From the NCBI GenBank assembly GCA_947623205.1, contig CANQGM010000008.1:25278-89277 (forward strand): a DNA stretch of 64,000 nucleotides, written 5' to 3'. Origin of the DNA: an uncultured Clostridia bacterium (GTDB taxonomy: Bacteria > Bacillota > Clostridia > Oscillospirales > Acutalibacteraceae). This document shows, piece by piece, positions 53,675 to 61,437 of this stretch. Position 1 is the stretch's first letter; the number at the start of each line of letters is the position of its first letter. Below the pieces are notes generated by a model that was not told the origin of the DNA, did no database searches, and saw only the letters and a list, made by a program, of their open reading frames with translations. Both the position numbers and the translations under genes were made by a program.

Positions 53675-54196
53675 ATGAAAAAGTGTTTGATAATTGTTGA
53701 TTATCAGGTTGATTTTGTAACCGGTTCACTCGGATTTGAAAAAGCAAAATTACTTGATGAAAAAATTTGTAATAAGATACTTGAATACCGCAAAAACAAT
53801 GATGAGATTATATTCACACTGGATACACACGGCAATGATTATTATAATACCTACGAAGGCATACATCTGCCGGTTTCACATTGTATTAAGGGAACTGACG
53901 GTCATAAACTGTACGGCAAAACCGGAAAAATGGCAAAAAAAGAGGACAAACATTTTTATAAGACGTGTTTCGGCTCGGCAGAACTTTATGAATATTTAAG
54001 ACATAATGAATATAAAAGCATTGAACTGTGCGGAGTTGTAACTAATATTTGTGTGATTTCAAATGCTATACTTGCAAAAACCGCTCAACCCGAAATTGAC
54101 ATTTTTGTTGACAGCAGCTGCACCGCATCGAATGACGACAAATTAAATAACGAGGCGCTTAATGTAATGAGAAGTCTTCATATTAAAATTATATAA
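53675..54196 (+). CDS. pncA: Nicotinamidase/isochorismatase family hydrolase
   Basis: Deamidates nicotinamide to nicotinate for NAD salvage. 173 aa cysteine hydrolase fold: catalytic Asp in LIIVDYQVDFVTGSLGF, metal/lysine region in DTHGNDYYNTYEG, catalytic Lys near FYKTCFGS, cis-peptide and catalytic Cys in LCGVVTNICVISNA. The pairing with pncB across the divergent promoter strongly supports nicotinamidase over isochorismatase. Confidence 0.87.
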   Translation: MKKCLIIVDYQVDFVTGSLGFEKAKLLDEKICNKILEYRKNNDEIIFTLDTHGNDYYNTYEGIHLPVSHCIKGTDGHKLYGKTGKMAKKEDKHFYKTCFGSAELYEYLRHNEYKSIELCGVVTNICVISNAILAKTAQPEIDIFVDSSCTASNDDKLNNEALNVMRSLHIKII

Positions 54197-54231
54197 ATTC
54201 TAACATATTAATAAAAAAGATATTACAGCTA

Positions 54232-54260
54232 TTGACATAAAGTATTTTTAATGCTAAAAT
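54232..54260 (+). promoter_or_regulatory. tRNA-Trp promoter
   Basis: TTGACA (54232-54237), 17 nt, TAAAAT (54255-54260), ending 26 nt before the tRNA. Confidence 0.75.
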
Positions 54261-54286
54261 ACTTAATAAATTTTGAAAATAAATAT

Positions 54287-54362
54287 AGGGGTATAGCTCA
54301 GTTGGTAGAGCAGCGGTCTCCAAAACCGCGTGCCGAGGGTTCAAGTCCTTCTGCCCCTGCCA
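54287..54362 (+). tRNA. trnW: tRNA-Trp (CCA)
   Basis: 76 nt with encoded CCA. Acceptor AGGGGTA pairs with TGCCCCT, D-arm AGCTCAGTTGGTAGAGC, anticodon stem GCGGT/ACCGC with loop CTCCAAA (anticodon 54320-54322), T-arm with GGTTCAAGTCC. It has its own promoter and terminator. This is the tRNA that would be sensed by the T-box at 29.6-29.9 kb. Confidence 0.97.
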
Positions 54363-54365
54363 GCG

Positions 54366-54400
54366 AAAAACGGCTTAAACACTGCGTTTAAGTCGTTTTT
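54366..54400 (+). terminator. tRNA-Trp terminator
   Basis: Stem AAAAACGGCTTAAAC / GTTTAAGTCGTTTTT (one G-T pair) ending in a T run, 4 nt after the tRNA. Confidence 0.9.
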
Positions 54401-54532
54401 CTGTGCCTTTATGGTTTTTGGCACGCGGTTCGTTTAACAGCTTTTGACACTTAATAAGAGCGTCTTTTTTCGCATATGGTCGCAACAATTTGTAATGATT
54501 CCGTCTGGTACATCATCAAAATAGCATCAAAA
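54401..54532. other. Junction region downstream of tRNA-Trp
   Basis: About 130 nt between the tRNA terminator and the AT-rich broken nuclease gene. On the - strand there are short open stretches (for example KKDALIKCQKLLNEP) that look like remnants of a coding region but lack a start or continuity. Probably an integration-scar region. Confidence 0.35.
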
Positions 54533-55793
54533 TTATATATGATTTCTTTCTTTACATTTTCTAATTTTCTGTACAAATTTATAAAGCATTTTTTCATATT
54601 GATTATTATCTATTTCAAGGGTATGTTTATAAAGAGCCTTTATAAAATCCTCATAATATCTATCTTTTGTTAAATAAGGTTTAATACTATTGTCTGTAAA
54701 AAACTCATATATATCTTTATAATAAATCTTGTTATATTTATCACTGTTTGTATAGTTCTTTATATCTATATCATTGTAATTAGGGGTGAATATGAAACAA
54801 CTAACCTTTTTTTCACCATTAGATTCTTCATCAGCATAACTATAGTATTTTCCTAATTGCGATTGTATGTTTTCAGAAGAAATGTCGTGATTCACTCCAT
54901 TTATCCCAGATTTTATTTTATTTTCAATTACGATTATGTTATTTAAATCTCTTACCAATATATCAATATTTTTCTCTTCTCTTGCAATAGAATAATTTTC
55001 TGATATATTTATGTTCAAAATATCTTTAGCAAACTTTTGAAATACAATTTGGTATTTTGCAAAATAAATGCTAATAAATTAGAAAACACTACTTCGTCAT
55101 ACTCTTTATGAATGATTGTTAAAAAATTTTCTTTATCATTTATATCTGTTTCAATATCTACAGGAAGTGTTGTATTTTCTTTTTCCCAGAGTTTTATGTC
55201 GTTAATAATCTCAATTAATTTATTATAGGCATTTGGTTTATCATAATTAGAAAATACATTTTCGGACTTTGTTTTGCAAAATTACATTCAAGATAGTAGA
55301 TTTTCTTATTTATATCAGCCTTTTCCTTGTGGTCTGTAAGGAACACCCTAACATTACTTTTAATTTTTCTTAAATTGTTAGTAGTAAATGTAACATAAGA
55401 CAAGTCTTTGTCAGGTTGGTCATGATATACATTACCATCCATTATTGTGTCAATTCTCACACCACCATAAGTTATATCATTATCTTCTATATATTTGATC
55501 TGACTATTATGTATATCGGATCTTTCCTTGATAGCTGTTGTTTTGACTTTAATTATCTGTTCCAACTGTGTTGCCTTGGCTATTATTTCAAGCATACCAT
55601 TGCCAAGTCTTTTGACCAAAAGTATTGTATCAACTTTATTATTGTGTATAGCGGCAACATTCCCATACGGCAGAATATAAATATAGTTCTTACCATGATC
55701 ATCCTTAAAAAGATTAATTACTTCGTGACCTATATTAGTGTTATAGGATAAAAAATCTCCATTATACATTATATTTAAAATAATCTCGCCCAT
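54533..55793 (-). pseudogene. PD-(D/E)XK nuclease-like gene broken by two frameshifts
   Basis: Two adjacent - strand reading frames (start near 55793; continuation to 54533) join into one protein of about 420 aa if one base is added in the A run near 55272-55275 and one in the T run near 55066-55068. The restored middle reads FSNYDKPNAYNKLIE ... VFSNLLAFYFAKYQIVFQKF, then SIAREEKNIDILVRDL and IIVIENKIKSG, the D...ExK core of a PD-(D/E)XK nuclease. RBS AGGATG at the start. It is very AT-rich (about 27% GC by eye), unlike both neighbours. The N-terminal 180 aa is an unrecognised domain. Both lesions are in homopolymers, so sequencing error remains possible. Confidence 0.75.
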
Positions 55794-55974
55794 TAATATC
55801 ACATCCTATTTTTATAATATCATATTTTATCTTTCATGTCAATTAAAATCAGTATTTTTTGTATTTTTTCTACTGCGGCGCAGATTTTGCATAATTAAGC
55901 CACCCGTTTTCACGGTACGGTTCGAGTCAGACAACAATTTTTGCAACAAAAATGAAAAATTTTCTTTCAGAATA

Positions 55975-56024
55975 TTGACACGGTGTCAGAATGGTGCTAT
56001 ACTAACTATACTGACACGGTGTCA
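55975..56024 (+). promoter_or_regulatory. Promoter of the redox operon with two TetR-type operators
   Basis: TTGACA (55975-55980), 17 nt, TATACT (55998-56003). Two identical palindromes TGACACGGTGTCA at 55976-55988 (covering the -35) and 56012-56024 (just downstream of the start site) lie 36 bp centre to centre. This is an operator arrangement for the TetR-family repressor encoded as second gene. Confidence 0.85.
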
Positions 56025-56057
56025 GAACGTATTTGCAAGTCAGGAGAGTTTGGAACC

Positions 56058-56615
56058 ATGAAGAAAAATGTCGGATCATTGCTTGCTCTATATCCCACGC
56101 CGGTAACGGTCATCGGTGCCATGAACGGAGAAAAGCCTACATGGACATTAGTCGCCCATATTGGCATTATCGGGCATGACCGTGTATTGGTCAGTCTCGC
56201 CGCGCCGCACTTTATCAACGGGTGCATTAAGAAAACAAAAAAGCTCTCTATTAACCTTGTGAACGAAGCCATGCTGCCGGAGGCGGACTATGTAGGCTCG
56301 GTCAGTGGTGCGAAAGCAGATAAATCCGCTGTTTTTGAATATGACCTTGGGGATGCTGGAGCGCCGGTCATCCGCAAATCTCCGCTGACAATAGAGTGCA
56401 GCGCCCGGGATGTCTACAATACCCCTGGTTTTGAGAGCTTCATCTGCACCATCGACAACACCTATGTAGCGGAGAAACATCTGAATGAAAAGGGCAAGGT
56501 CGATTATGAGACCCTGAAACCGGTGCTTTTTGAGTTCCCCACCTATCAATATCTTAAAACCGGCGAGGTACTTGGAAAGTGTCTCTCCTTCAAACAGAAA
56601 GAAAGCGAGGAATAA
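56058..56615 (+). CDS. Flavin reductase-like (FMN-binding split barrel) protein
   Basis: 185 aa. Begins SLLALYPTPVTVIGAM with the split-barrel flavin-binding pattern (LVAHIGIIGHDRVLVSLAAP, then CIKKTKKLSINLVNEAM), as in flavin reductase-like domain proteins (Flavoredoxin type). Likely binds FMN and reduces flavin or a small substrate with NAD(P)H. The start at 56058 has AGGAGA; the frame to 55983 runs through the promoter. First gene of a seven-gene operon whose base composition is clearly more GC-rich than upstream DNA. Confidence 0.8.
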   Translation: MKKNVGSLLALYPTPVTVIGAMNGEKPTWTLVAHIGIIGHDRVLVSLAAPHFINGCIKKTKKLSINLVNEAMLPEADYVGSVSGAKADKSAVFEYDLGDAGAPVIRKSPLTIECSARDVYNTPGFESFICTIDNTYVAEKHLNEKGKVDYETLKPVLFEFPTYQYLKTGEVLGKCLSFKQKESEE

Positions 56616-56619
56616 GCCC

Positions 56620-57249
56620 ATGCCGAAAGGATCGCCGGAACTGACAGAGGCCCGCAGGGAAGAAATCATCAACGCCTGTGAAGAACTGTATAAAACCAAA
56701 AGTTTCAAAGAAATCACGTTGAAGGACATCGGAAATGTCACCAGCTTCACACGCACCTCCATTTATAACTACTTCCAGACGAAAGAAGAAATTTTTCTGG
56801 CATTGCTGAAACGGGAGTATGAGCTGTGGATCGACTCACTAAAAGAAACCATGAAGCGGGTCGATACGATGACCAAGGACGAATTTGCTGCTATGTTGGC
56901 GCACTCTTTGGAGGAACGGGCGCAGCTTCTGAAGATTATGTCCATGAACCATTACGACATGGAAACTGGCAGCCGCCAAGAGCATTTGAAAGATTTTAAG
57001 GTCGCGTATGGCGAATCTATCCGCACGGTCATGACCTGTCTCCATCAGTATTTTCCCGATATGACGGTTGAGGAGAAACAGGATTTCATCTACACCTTTT
57101 TCCCGTTTATGTTCGGTATCTATCCCTATGCATACGTCACCGAAAAGCAACGGACAGCCATGGAAGAAGCGGGCGTCAATTATGTATTTATGTCAATTTA
57201 TGAGATTACATATAACTGCGTGAGAAAGTTGTTAGGAGGCAGAAAATGA
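56620..57249 (+). CDS. TetR/AcrR family repressor
   Basis: 209 aa. N-terminal HTH: ARREEIINACEELYKTKSFK, then ITLKDIGNVTSFTRTSIYNY (recognition helix with the conserved YNYF) and KEEIFLALLKREYE. The helical C-terminal ligand domain contains LLKIMSMNHYDMET and a C-terminal helix pair. The start at 56620 has GCGAGG. It presumably represses this operon through the two palindromes at the promoter and is released by an unknown reactive ligand. Stop overlaps the next gene (ATGA). Confidence 0.9.
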   Translation: MPKGSPELTEARREEIINACEELYKTKSFKEITLKDIGNVTSFTRTSIYNYFQTKEEIFLALLKREYELWIDSLKETMKRVDTMTKDEFAAMLAHSLEERAQLLKIMSMNHYDMETGSRQEHLKDFKVAYGESIRTVMTCLHQYFPDMTVEEKQDFIYTFFPFMFGIYPYAYVTEKQRTAMEEAGVNYVFMSIYEITYNCVRKLLGGRK

Positions 57250-57779
57250 AAATCGTGATTATCAAAGGCAGCCCGCATAAAAAGGGTTCCTCAAATATGC
57301 TGGCGGAACAGTTTGCGAAAGGTGCACAGGATGCCGGGCATACTGTCATTGAGATGGATGCAGCACACATGAACATCCATCCCTGCCTTGGCTGTGAACA
57401 TTGTGGAATGAATGGGCCATGCGTCCAAAAGGACGATATGCAGCAGATCAGGGACGCCCTGCTCTCTGCGGATATGGCGGTTTTCGTCACACCGGTCTAC
57501 TACTTCGGGATGTCAGCACAGCTTAAAATGGTGATTGACCGATTTTACAGCTATACCATGAAGCTCTCCGGCAAGCACCTGAAAACGGCGTTGATTGCCG
57601 CAGCGTGGGATTCGGGCGCAGACGTAATGCCCTATCTTGCGGAACATTACAAAAAGCTGTGCCGGTACATGAATTTCACCGACTGCGGACAGATTTTAGG
57701 AACCGGCTGCGGAACTCCGTCTATGACAAAAAGCAGTCCTCACATGAAAGAAGCCTATCGGCTTGGAAAATCTTTATAA
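57246..57779 (+). CDS. NADPH-dependent FMN reductase/flavodoxin-fold protein with Cys-rich motif
   Basis: 177 aa. IKGSPHKKGSSNMLAEQF is the flavodoxin-like FMN phosphate loop; it is followed by HPCLGCEHCGMNGPC, a four-cysteine motif typical of iron-sulfur flavoprotein-like reductases, and FVTPVYYFGMSAQLKMVIDR. Likely a flavin-dependent NAD(P)H reductase. Overlaps the TetR stop by 4 nt, so translationally coupled. Confidence 0.85.
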   Translation: MKIVIIKGSPHKKGSSNMLAEQFAKGAQDAGHTVIEMDAAHMNIHPCLGCEHCGMNGPCVQKDDMQQIRDALLSADMAVFVTPVYYFGMSAQLKMVIDRFYSYTMKLSGKHLKTALIAAAWDSGADVMPYLAEHYKKLCRYMNFTDCGQILGTGCGTPSMTKSSPHMKEAYRLGKSL

Positions 57780-57793
57780 AGGAGCGAAATAAC

Positions 57794-58273
57794 ATGAGCA
57801 AAACATTAGTAGCATATTTCAGCGCCAGCGGAACAACGGCGCGTGTCGCAAAGGAACTGGCGCAGGCTGTGGGAGCAAACCTCTATGAAATCAAGCCCGC
57901 TGTGCCGTACACGAAAGCAGACCTCAACTGGATGGACAAGAAATCCCGCAGTTCCATTGAGATGAACGACAAGAGCAGCCGTCCAGCACTGGCGGATCGG
58001 AATGCCAACATTACGGCGTTCGATACCATCCTACTGGGTTTCCCCATCTGGTGGTATGTGGCACCGACGATCATCAACAGCTTTTTGGAGAGCTATGATT
58101 TCTCCGGTAAAAAGATTGTGCTGTTCGCCACCTCTGGCGGCAGCGGGTTTGGAAAAACCGTGGCCGGGCTGAAACCGTCCGTGGCAGCAGACACTACCAT
58201 CGTGGAAGGAAATCTACTCAACGGCAGACAGACGGCGGCAAGTCTCAAAGCATGGGCTGAGACAGTTCTTTAA
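57794..58273 (+). CDS. Flavodoxin (flavodoxin_4 type), cytoplasmic
   Basis: 159 aa. LVAYFSASGTTARVAKELAQ is the FMN phosphate loop; KSRSSIEMNDKSSRP and LLGFPIWWYVAPTIINSF complete the flavin site; LFATSGGSGFGKT binds the ring. Start at 57794 with GGAGCG. It shares this whole pattern with the last gene of the operon, which is a lipoprotein version. Confidence 0.88.
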   Translation: MSKTLVAYFSASGTTARVAKELAQAVGANLYEIKPAVPYTKADLNWMDKKSRSSIEMNDKSSRPALADRNANITAFDTILLGFPIWWYVAPTIINSFLESYDFSGKKIVLFATSGGSGFGKTVAGLKPSVAADTTIVEGNLLNGRQTAASLKAWAETVL

Positions 58274-58284
58274 GGGCCGGAAGA

Positions 58285-59295
58285 ATGAAGTACACGAAAT
58301 TAGGAAAATCCGACTTGACTGTTTCCCGTATCTGCATGGGTTGTATGGGCTTCGGCAATGCGTCCACCGGGCAGCATAGTTGGACGGTGGACGAGGCGCA
58401 GACCCGTGAGATCATCAAGCGCGGCCTTGATCTTGGTATCAACTTCTACGACACCGCTATTGTCTATCAAAACGGCACCAGCGAGCAGTATGTGGGCAAG
58501 GCGCTGCGGGATTTCGCAAAGCGGGACGATTTTGTAATTGCTACCAAATTCACGCCCAGGACACAGGACGAGATAGACGAAGGCGTCAGTGGGCAGAAGC
58601 ACATCGAGAATTATCTGAACCAGAGCCTCCGCAATCTCGGCATGGACTATGTGGACCTCTACATCTATCACATGTGGGACTATCACACGCCCATGGAGGA
58701 AATCATGGAGGGGCTGCATAACGCCGTGAAGTCCGGCAAGGCCCGGTACATCGGTATCTCCAACTGCTTCGCCTGGCAGCTGGCCAAAGCCAATTTCTAT
58801 GCCCGCGAACACGGTATCACGGAGTTTGTGTCCATTCAAGGACATTACAACCTGATCGCCCGCGAGGAAGAACGGGAGATGGCCCCCTTCTGCGCCGATC
58901 AGAATATCGCCATGACGCCTTACAGCGCCCTGGCAGGCGGGCGGCTCTCCAAGCACCCCGGAGAAACCTCGAAACGTTTGGAACAGGACGCCTACGCGAA
59001 ATTCAAGTACGACGCCACCGCCGAGGCGGACGGCAGGATCATCGCTCGTGTGGCGGAACTGGCCAACAAGCGCGGCGTCTCCATGACGGAAATCTCTTTG
59101 GCGTGGTTGCTAACCAAGGTGACCTCCCCGGTGGTAGGTTCGACAAAGTTCTCCCATGTGGAGGGCGCGGCAAAGGCGGTCGATTTGGAACTGACCCAAG
59201 ACGAGATCGACTATCTAGAAGAATTATATGTGCCCCATGCCTTAGTCGGTGTGATGGCGCAGAACGGCAAACAGAAAGCAGGAAATGTAGTATAA
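58285..59295 (+). CDS. Aldo/keto reductase
   Basis: 336 aa TIM barrel, AKR of the YhdN/YajO type. Catalytic tetrad seen as NFYDTAIVY (Asp and Tyr), ATKFTPR (Lys) and YIYHMWDYH (His). NADPH-binding residues in the C-terminal part include GSTKFSHVEGAAKAV. Reduces aldehydes or ketones; substrate unknown. GC-rich coding, 11 nt after the flavodoxin. Confidence 0.9.
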   Translation: MKYTKLGKSDLTVSRICMGCMGFGNASTGQHSWTVDEAQTREIIKRGLDLGINFYDTAIVYQNGTSEQYVGKALRDFAKRDDFVIATKFTPRTQDEIDEGVSGQKHIENYLNQSLRNLGMDYVDLYIYHMWDYHTPMEEIMEGLHNAVKSGKARYIGISNCFAWQLAKANFYAREHGITEFVSIQGHYNLIAREEEREMAPFCADQNIAMTPYSALAGGRLSKHPGETSKRLEQDAYAKFKYDATAEADGRIIARVAELANKRGVSMTEISLAWLLTKVTSPVVGSTKFSHVEGAAKAVDLELTQDEIDYLEELYVPHALVGVMAQNGKQKAGNVV

Positions 59296-59324
59296 ACCTA
59301 TAAATTGTAAGGAGGATCATACCC

Positions 59325-60080
59325 TTGGAAAAAATCACACAAACTGCGGGCAGAAATCAGCTCGGCGATTTTGCGCCGGATTTTGCCCATTTCAACGACG
59401 ACATTCTCTTTGGCGAAAACTGGAACAATCCCGATATTGACTTAAAGACCCGCTGCATCATCACCGTTGTGGCGCTGATGTCCTCCGGCATCACGGACTC
59501 ATCCCTGACCTACCACCTTGAGAACGCCAAAGCCCACGGCGTAACAAAAGCGGAGATTGCCGCCATCGTGACTCACGTCGGCTTTTACGTGGGCTGGCCC
59601 AAGGCGTGGGCGGTGTTCCGTTTGGCAAAAGAAGTATGGAACGAGGCGGAGCCGGAGCTGACGGATAAGGACAAATATCAAAATACAATTCTTTTCCCGA
59701 TAGGCGCACCCAATGACGGATTTAAGCAATATTTTATCGGACAGAGTTATCTCGCTCCCGTATCAAAAGAGCAGGTCGGCATTTTCAACGTAACCTTTGA
59801 GCCGGGATGTCGGAATAACTGGCACGTTCACCACGCCGACAAGGGTGGCGGACAGATCCTCATCTGCATCGGCGGACGCGGATACTATCAGGAATGGGGC
59901 AAGGAAGCCGTGGAAATGAACCCCGGCGATTGTATCAATATCCCCGCAGGCGTCAAGCACTGGCACGGCGCCGCGCCGGACAGTTGGTTTTCACATCTTG
60001 CCGTCGAAGTCCCCGGAGAAAACGGCTCCAACGAATGGCTTGAACCTGTCGATGATGAACAATACGGGGGCTTGAAATGA
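59325..60080 (+). CDS. Carboxymuconolactone decarboxylase-like plus cupin fusion
   Basis: 251 aa with two domains. Residues about 20-110 are CMD/AhpD-like (LKTRCIITVVALMSSGI, YHLENAKAHGVTKAEIAAIV) but lack the CxxC redox pair of AhpD. Residues about 130-235 are a cupin (FEPGCRNNWHVHHADKGGGQ metal histidines, NPGDCINIPAGVKHWHGA). Such fusions occur next to aldo/keto reductases and flavodoxins in anaerobe operons; role unknown. The start is TTG at 59325 with a perfect AAGGAGG. Confidence 0.82.
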   Translation: MEKITQTAGRNQLGDFAPDFAHFNDDILFGENWNNPDIDLKTRCIITVVALMSSGITDSSLTYHLENAKAHGVTKAEIAAIVTHVGFYVGWPKAWAVFRLAKEVWNEAEPELTDKDKYQNTILFPIGAPNDGFKQYFIGQSYLAPVSKEQVGIFNVTFEPGCRNNWHVHHADKGGGQILICIGGRGYYQEWGKEAVEMNPGDCINIPAGVKHWHGAAPDSWFSHLAVEVPGENGSNEWLEPVDDEQYGGLK

Positions 60081-60769
60081 ATATGAAAAAGCTTACAGCG
60101 ATTATGCTCGCGTTCATTATGGCACTGTCACTCTCTGCTTGTGGCGGAGAAAATGAGACCAAAGAAAATAGTGGTAATGCCGCGTCGCAAAGCAGCACGC
60201 AAGAATCAACGCTGCAATCGACGGCAGACAACACTTCTGCCGGGCCTGAGGGCAGCAAAATCCTTGTGGCCTATTTCTCGGCGACGAACAACACCGAGGG
60301 CGTGGCGCAAAAGCTGGCGGACGGGCTTGGCGCGGACCTCTATGAAATCACGCCGGAGCAGCCCTACACGGATGAAGATTTGGACTACGGCAATTCCAAA
60401 AGCCGCTCGTCAGTGGAAATGAACAATCCCAACGCCCGTCCCTCGATTTCCGGCTCTGTGGAAAACATGGAACAGTACGATGTTGTGTTCATCGGCTACC
60501 CTATCTGGTGGGGCGAGGCACCGCGGATTATAAGTACCTTTATCGAGAGCTACGATTTCTCCGGCAAGACGATAATTCCGTTTTGCACTTCGGGCAGCAG
60601 CGGATTCGGCGACAGCGATTCTGCTTTAAGAACTACCGCTAATAAAGCCGCATGGCTTGACGGACACCGCTTTTCCGCCGGCGCTTCCGCAGACGATATA
60701 CTTGCGTGGGCAAACGGGCTTGGTATTATCACACCGAGCAATACAGAAAAAAGAGCAAGCGAGAATTAA
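60077..60769 (+). CDS. Flavodoxin-like lipoprotein (exported)
   Basis: 230 aa. Lipoprotein signal TAIMLAFIMALSLSAC (lipobox LSAC), a Ser/Thr/Gln linker of about 40 aa, then a complete flavodoxin_4 domain (KILVAYFSATNNTEGVAQKL, KSRSSVEMNNPNARPS, IGYPIWWGEAPRII and FCTSGSSGFGDS). It is a paralogue of the cytoplasmic flavodoxin of the operon but membrane-anchored on the outside. Start overlaps the cupin stop (ATGA). The last 10 residues (TPSNTEKRASEN) look like junction sequence. Confidence 0.86.
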   Translation: MNMKKLTAIMLAFIMALSLSACGGENETKENSGNAASQSSTQESTLQSTADNTSAGPEGSKILVAYFSATNNTEGVAQKLADGLGADLYEITPEQPYTDEDLDYGNSKSRSSVEMNNPNARPSISGSVENMEQYDVVFIGYPIWWGEAPRIISTFIESYDFSGKTIIPFCTSGSSGFGDSDSALRTTANKAAWLDGHRFSAGASADDILAWANGLGIITPSNTEKRASEN

Positions 60770-60849
60770 CACTTGATGAAATTCGTGATATATTCGGTTC
60801 TCAGAAATACGAAACTAAAAAGAGAAAAGAGCTTGTGCTTAAAGGGTAA
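60739..60849 (+). pseudogene. 3' fragment of an unrelated gene at the operon end
   Basis: In another frame, from before 60745 to the stop at 60847, the sequence reads ...KKSKRELTLDEIRDIFGSQ and KYETKKRKELVLKG. This looks like the C-terminal tail of a lost protein and overlaps the end of the flavodoxin lipoprotein. It supports insertion of the cassette into, or deletion of, an older gene. Weak evidence, by coding appearance only. Confidence 0.4.
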
Positions 60850-60850
60850 A

Positions 60851-60885
60851 AAAAAGGAAACAGCAAAAATGCTGTTTCCTTTTTT
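60851..60885 (+). terminator. Terminator of the redox operon
   Basis: 15-bp stem AAAAAGGAAACAGCA / TGCTGTTTCCTTTTT, with a T run, just after the remnant stop codon. Confidence 0.92.
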
Positions 60886-61070
60886 GGTTTATAATATTTA
60901 GTTAAGAAAAATATTAAATAAAATAATAAAACACGCTGATTTTTCTTTAGAATTTTATTTGCGCGGTGATTTAATTGAGTATTCATAGACTGTGGTGCTG
61001 GGACAGATCATAATCTAAACATGTGCAGTTAAAAATTTGTAAAAAATGTCAAAATATATCATAAATATAC

Positions 61071-61099
61071 TTGAATAAAGTAAAACAAAATGATAAAAT
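61071..61099 (+). promoter_or_regulatory. Promoter of the type I toxin mRNA
   Basis: TTGAAT (61071-61076), 17 nt, TAAAAT (61094-61099); the start codon is about 115 nt further downstream. Confidence 0.5.
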
Positions 61100-61223
61100 A
61101 CAAACATAAACAGACTTAATACAACATAACGCAGCAAATGCCATATTAGCCTAAGGGCTTTATGGATAAGGTTGCAGGGAAGTTAAGGCGGTTAGCACTC
61201 CCAAAGGATTGGGGGTGATATGT

Positions 61224-61295
61224 ATGACTGAAACGGTTTTATTAATTATTTTATTAGTATCGCTTGTAGAAGTCGTAAAATACATAAAGAAATAA
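61224..61295 (+). CDS. Putative type I toxin, 23-aa hydrophobic peptide
   Basis: The peptide is MTETVLLIILLVSLVEVV followed by KYIKK: an N-terminal polar start, one short membrane helix and a basic tail, as in Fst/TxpA/holin-like small toxins that depolarise the membrane. A GGGGGTGAT box precedes two overlapping ATGs: the first (61220) gives only three codons (MYD then stop), the second (61224) starts the peptide. That arrangement could throttle translation. Confidence 0.65.
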   Translation: MTETVLLIILLVSLVEVVKYIKK

Positions 61296-61379
61296 CCGCC
61301 CAACTGTCCAAGGTCAAAGCGATTATTTCTAAATAATTAATTTTTCCTTAGGCTAACCGCTTTACACGGTTTTCCCTGT
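61285..61379 (-). ncRNA. Candidate antisense antitoxin RNA
   Basis: A perfect promoter on the - strand (61386-61414) would start an RNA at about 61379. It runs back across the toxin 3' UTR to a bidirectional terminator hairpin AATAACCGC / GCGATTATT (61291-61299 and 61319-61327) at the toxin stop codon. This gives an RNA of roughly 90 nt overlapping the toxin mRNA 3' end, the arrangement known from txpA/ratA-type loci. Confidence 0.6.
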
Positions 61380-61385
61380 AATCTT

Positions 61386-61414
61386 ATTATATATTACTTA
61401 ATTGCAAATGTCAA
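61386..61414 (-). promoter_or_regulatory. Consensus promoter for the antisense RNA
   Basis: On the - strand TTGACA (complement of 61409-61414), 17 nt, TATAAT (complement of 61386-61391). A + strand promoter for the lipoprotein gene (TTTACA 61361-61366, 18 nt, TATTAT 61385-61390) overlaps its -10. Confidence 0.75.
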
Positions 61415-61437
61415 CACAAATTATAGGAGAAAATTTA

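Larger units (their letters stand above)
61107..61380 (+). ncRNA. Type I toxin mRNA with long-range 5'-3' pairings
   Basis: TTAGCCTAAGG (61146-61156) is perfectly complementary to CCTTAGGCTAA (61346-61356). TAAGGCGGTTAGC (61184-61196) pairs with GCTAACCGCTTTA (61352-61364) with one G-U pair. The GGCGGTTA part can also pair with TAACCGCC at the toxin stop (61293-61300). Such competing long-range pairings are a hallmark of type I toxin mRNAs that are kept untranslated until processed. Confidence 0.65.

Noticed and set aside
55905..55930. tRNA T-arm-like sequence (GGTTCGAGTC), possible att remnant
   Set aside because: The flanking bases do not form a T-stem and there is no matching acceptor end; it does not match the tRNA-Trp 3' end either.
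58300..58956. 218-aa ORF antisense to the aldo/keto reductase gene
   Set aside because: Long antisense frames are expected in GC-rich genes; the + strand protein has all catalytic residues and the antisense one matches nothing I recognise.
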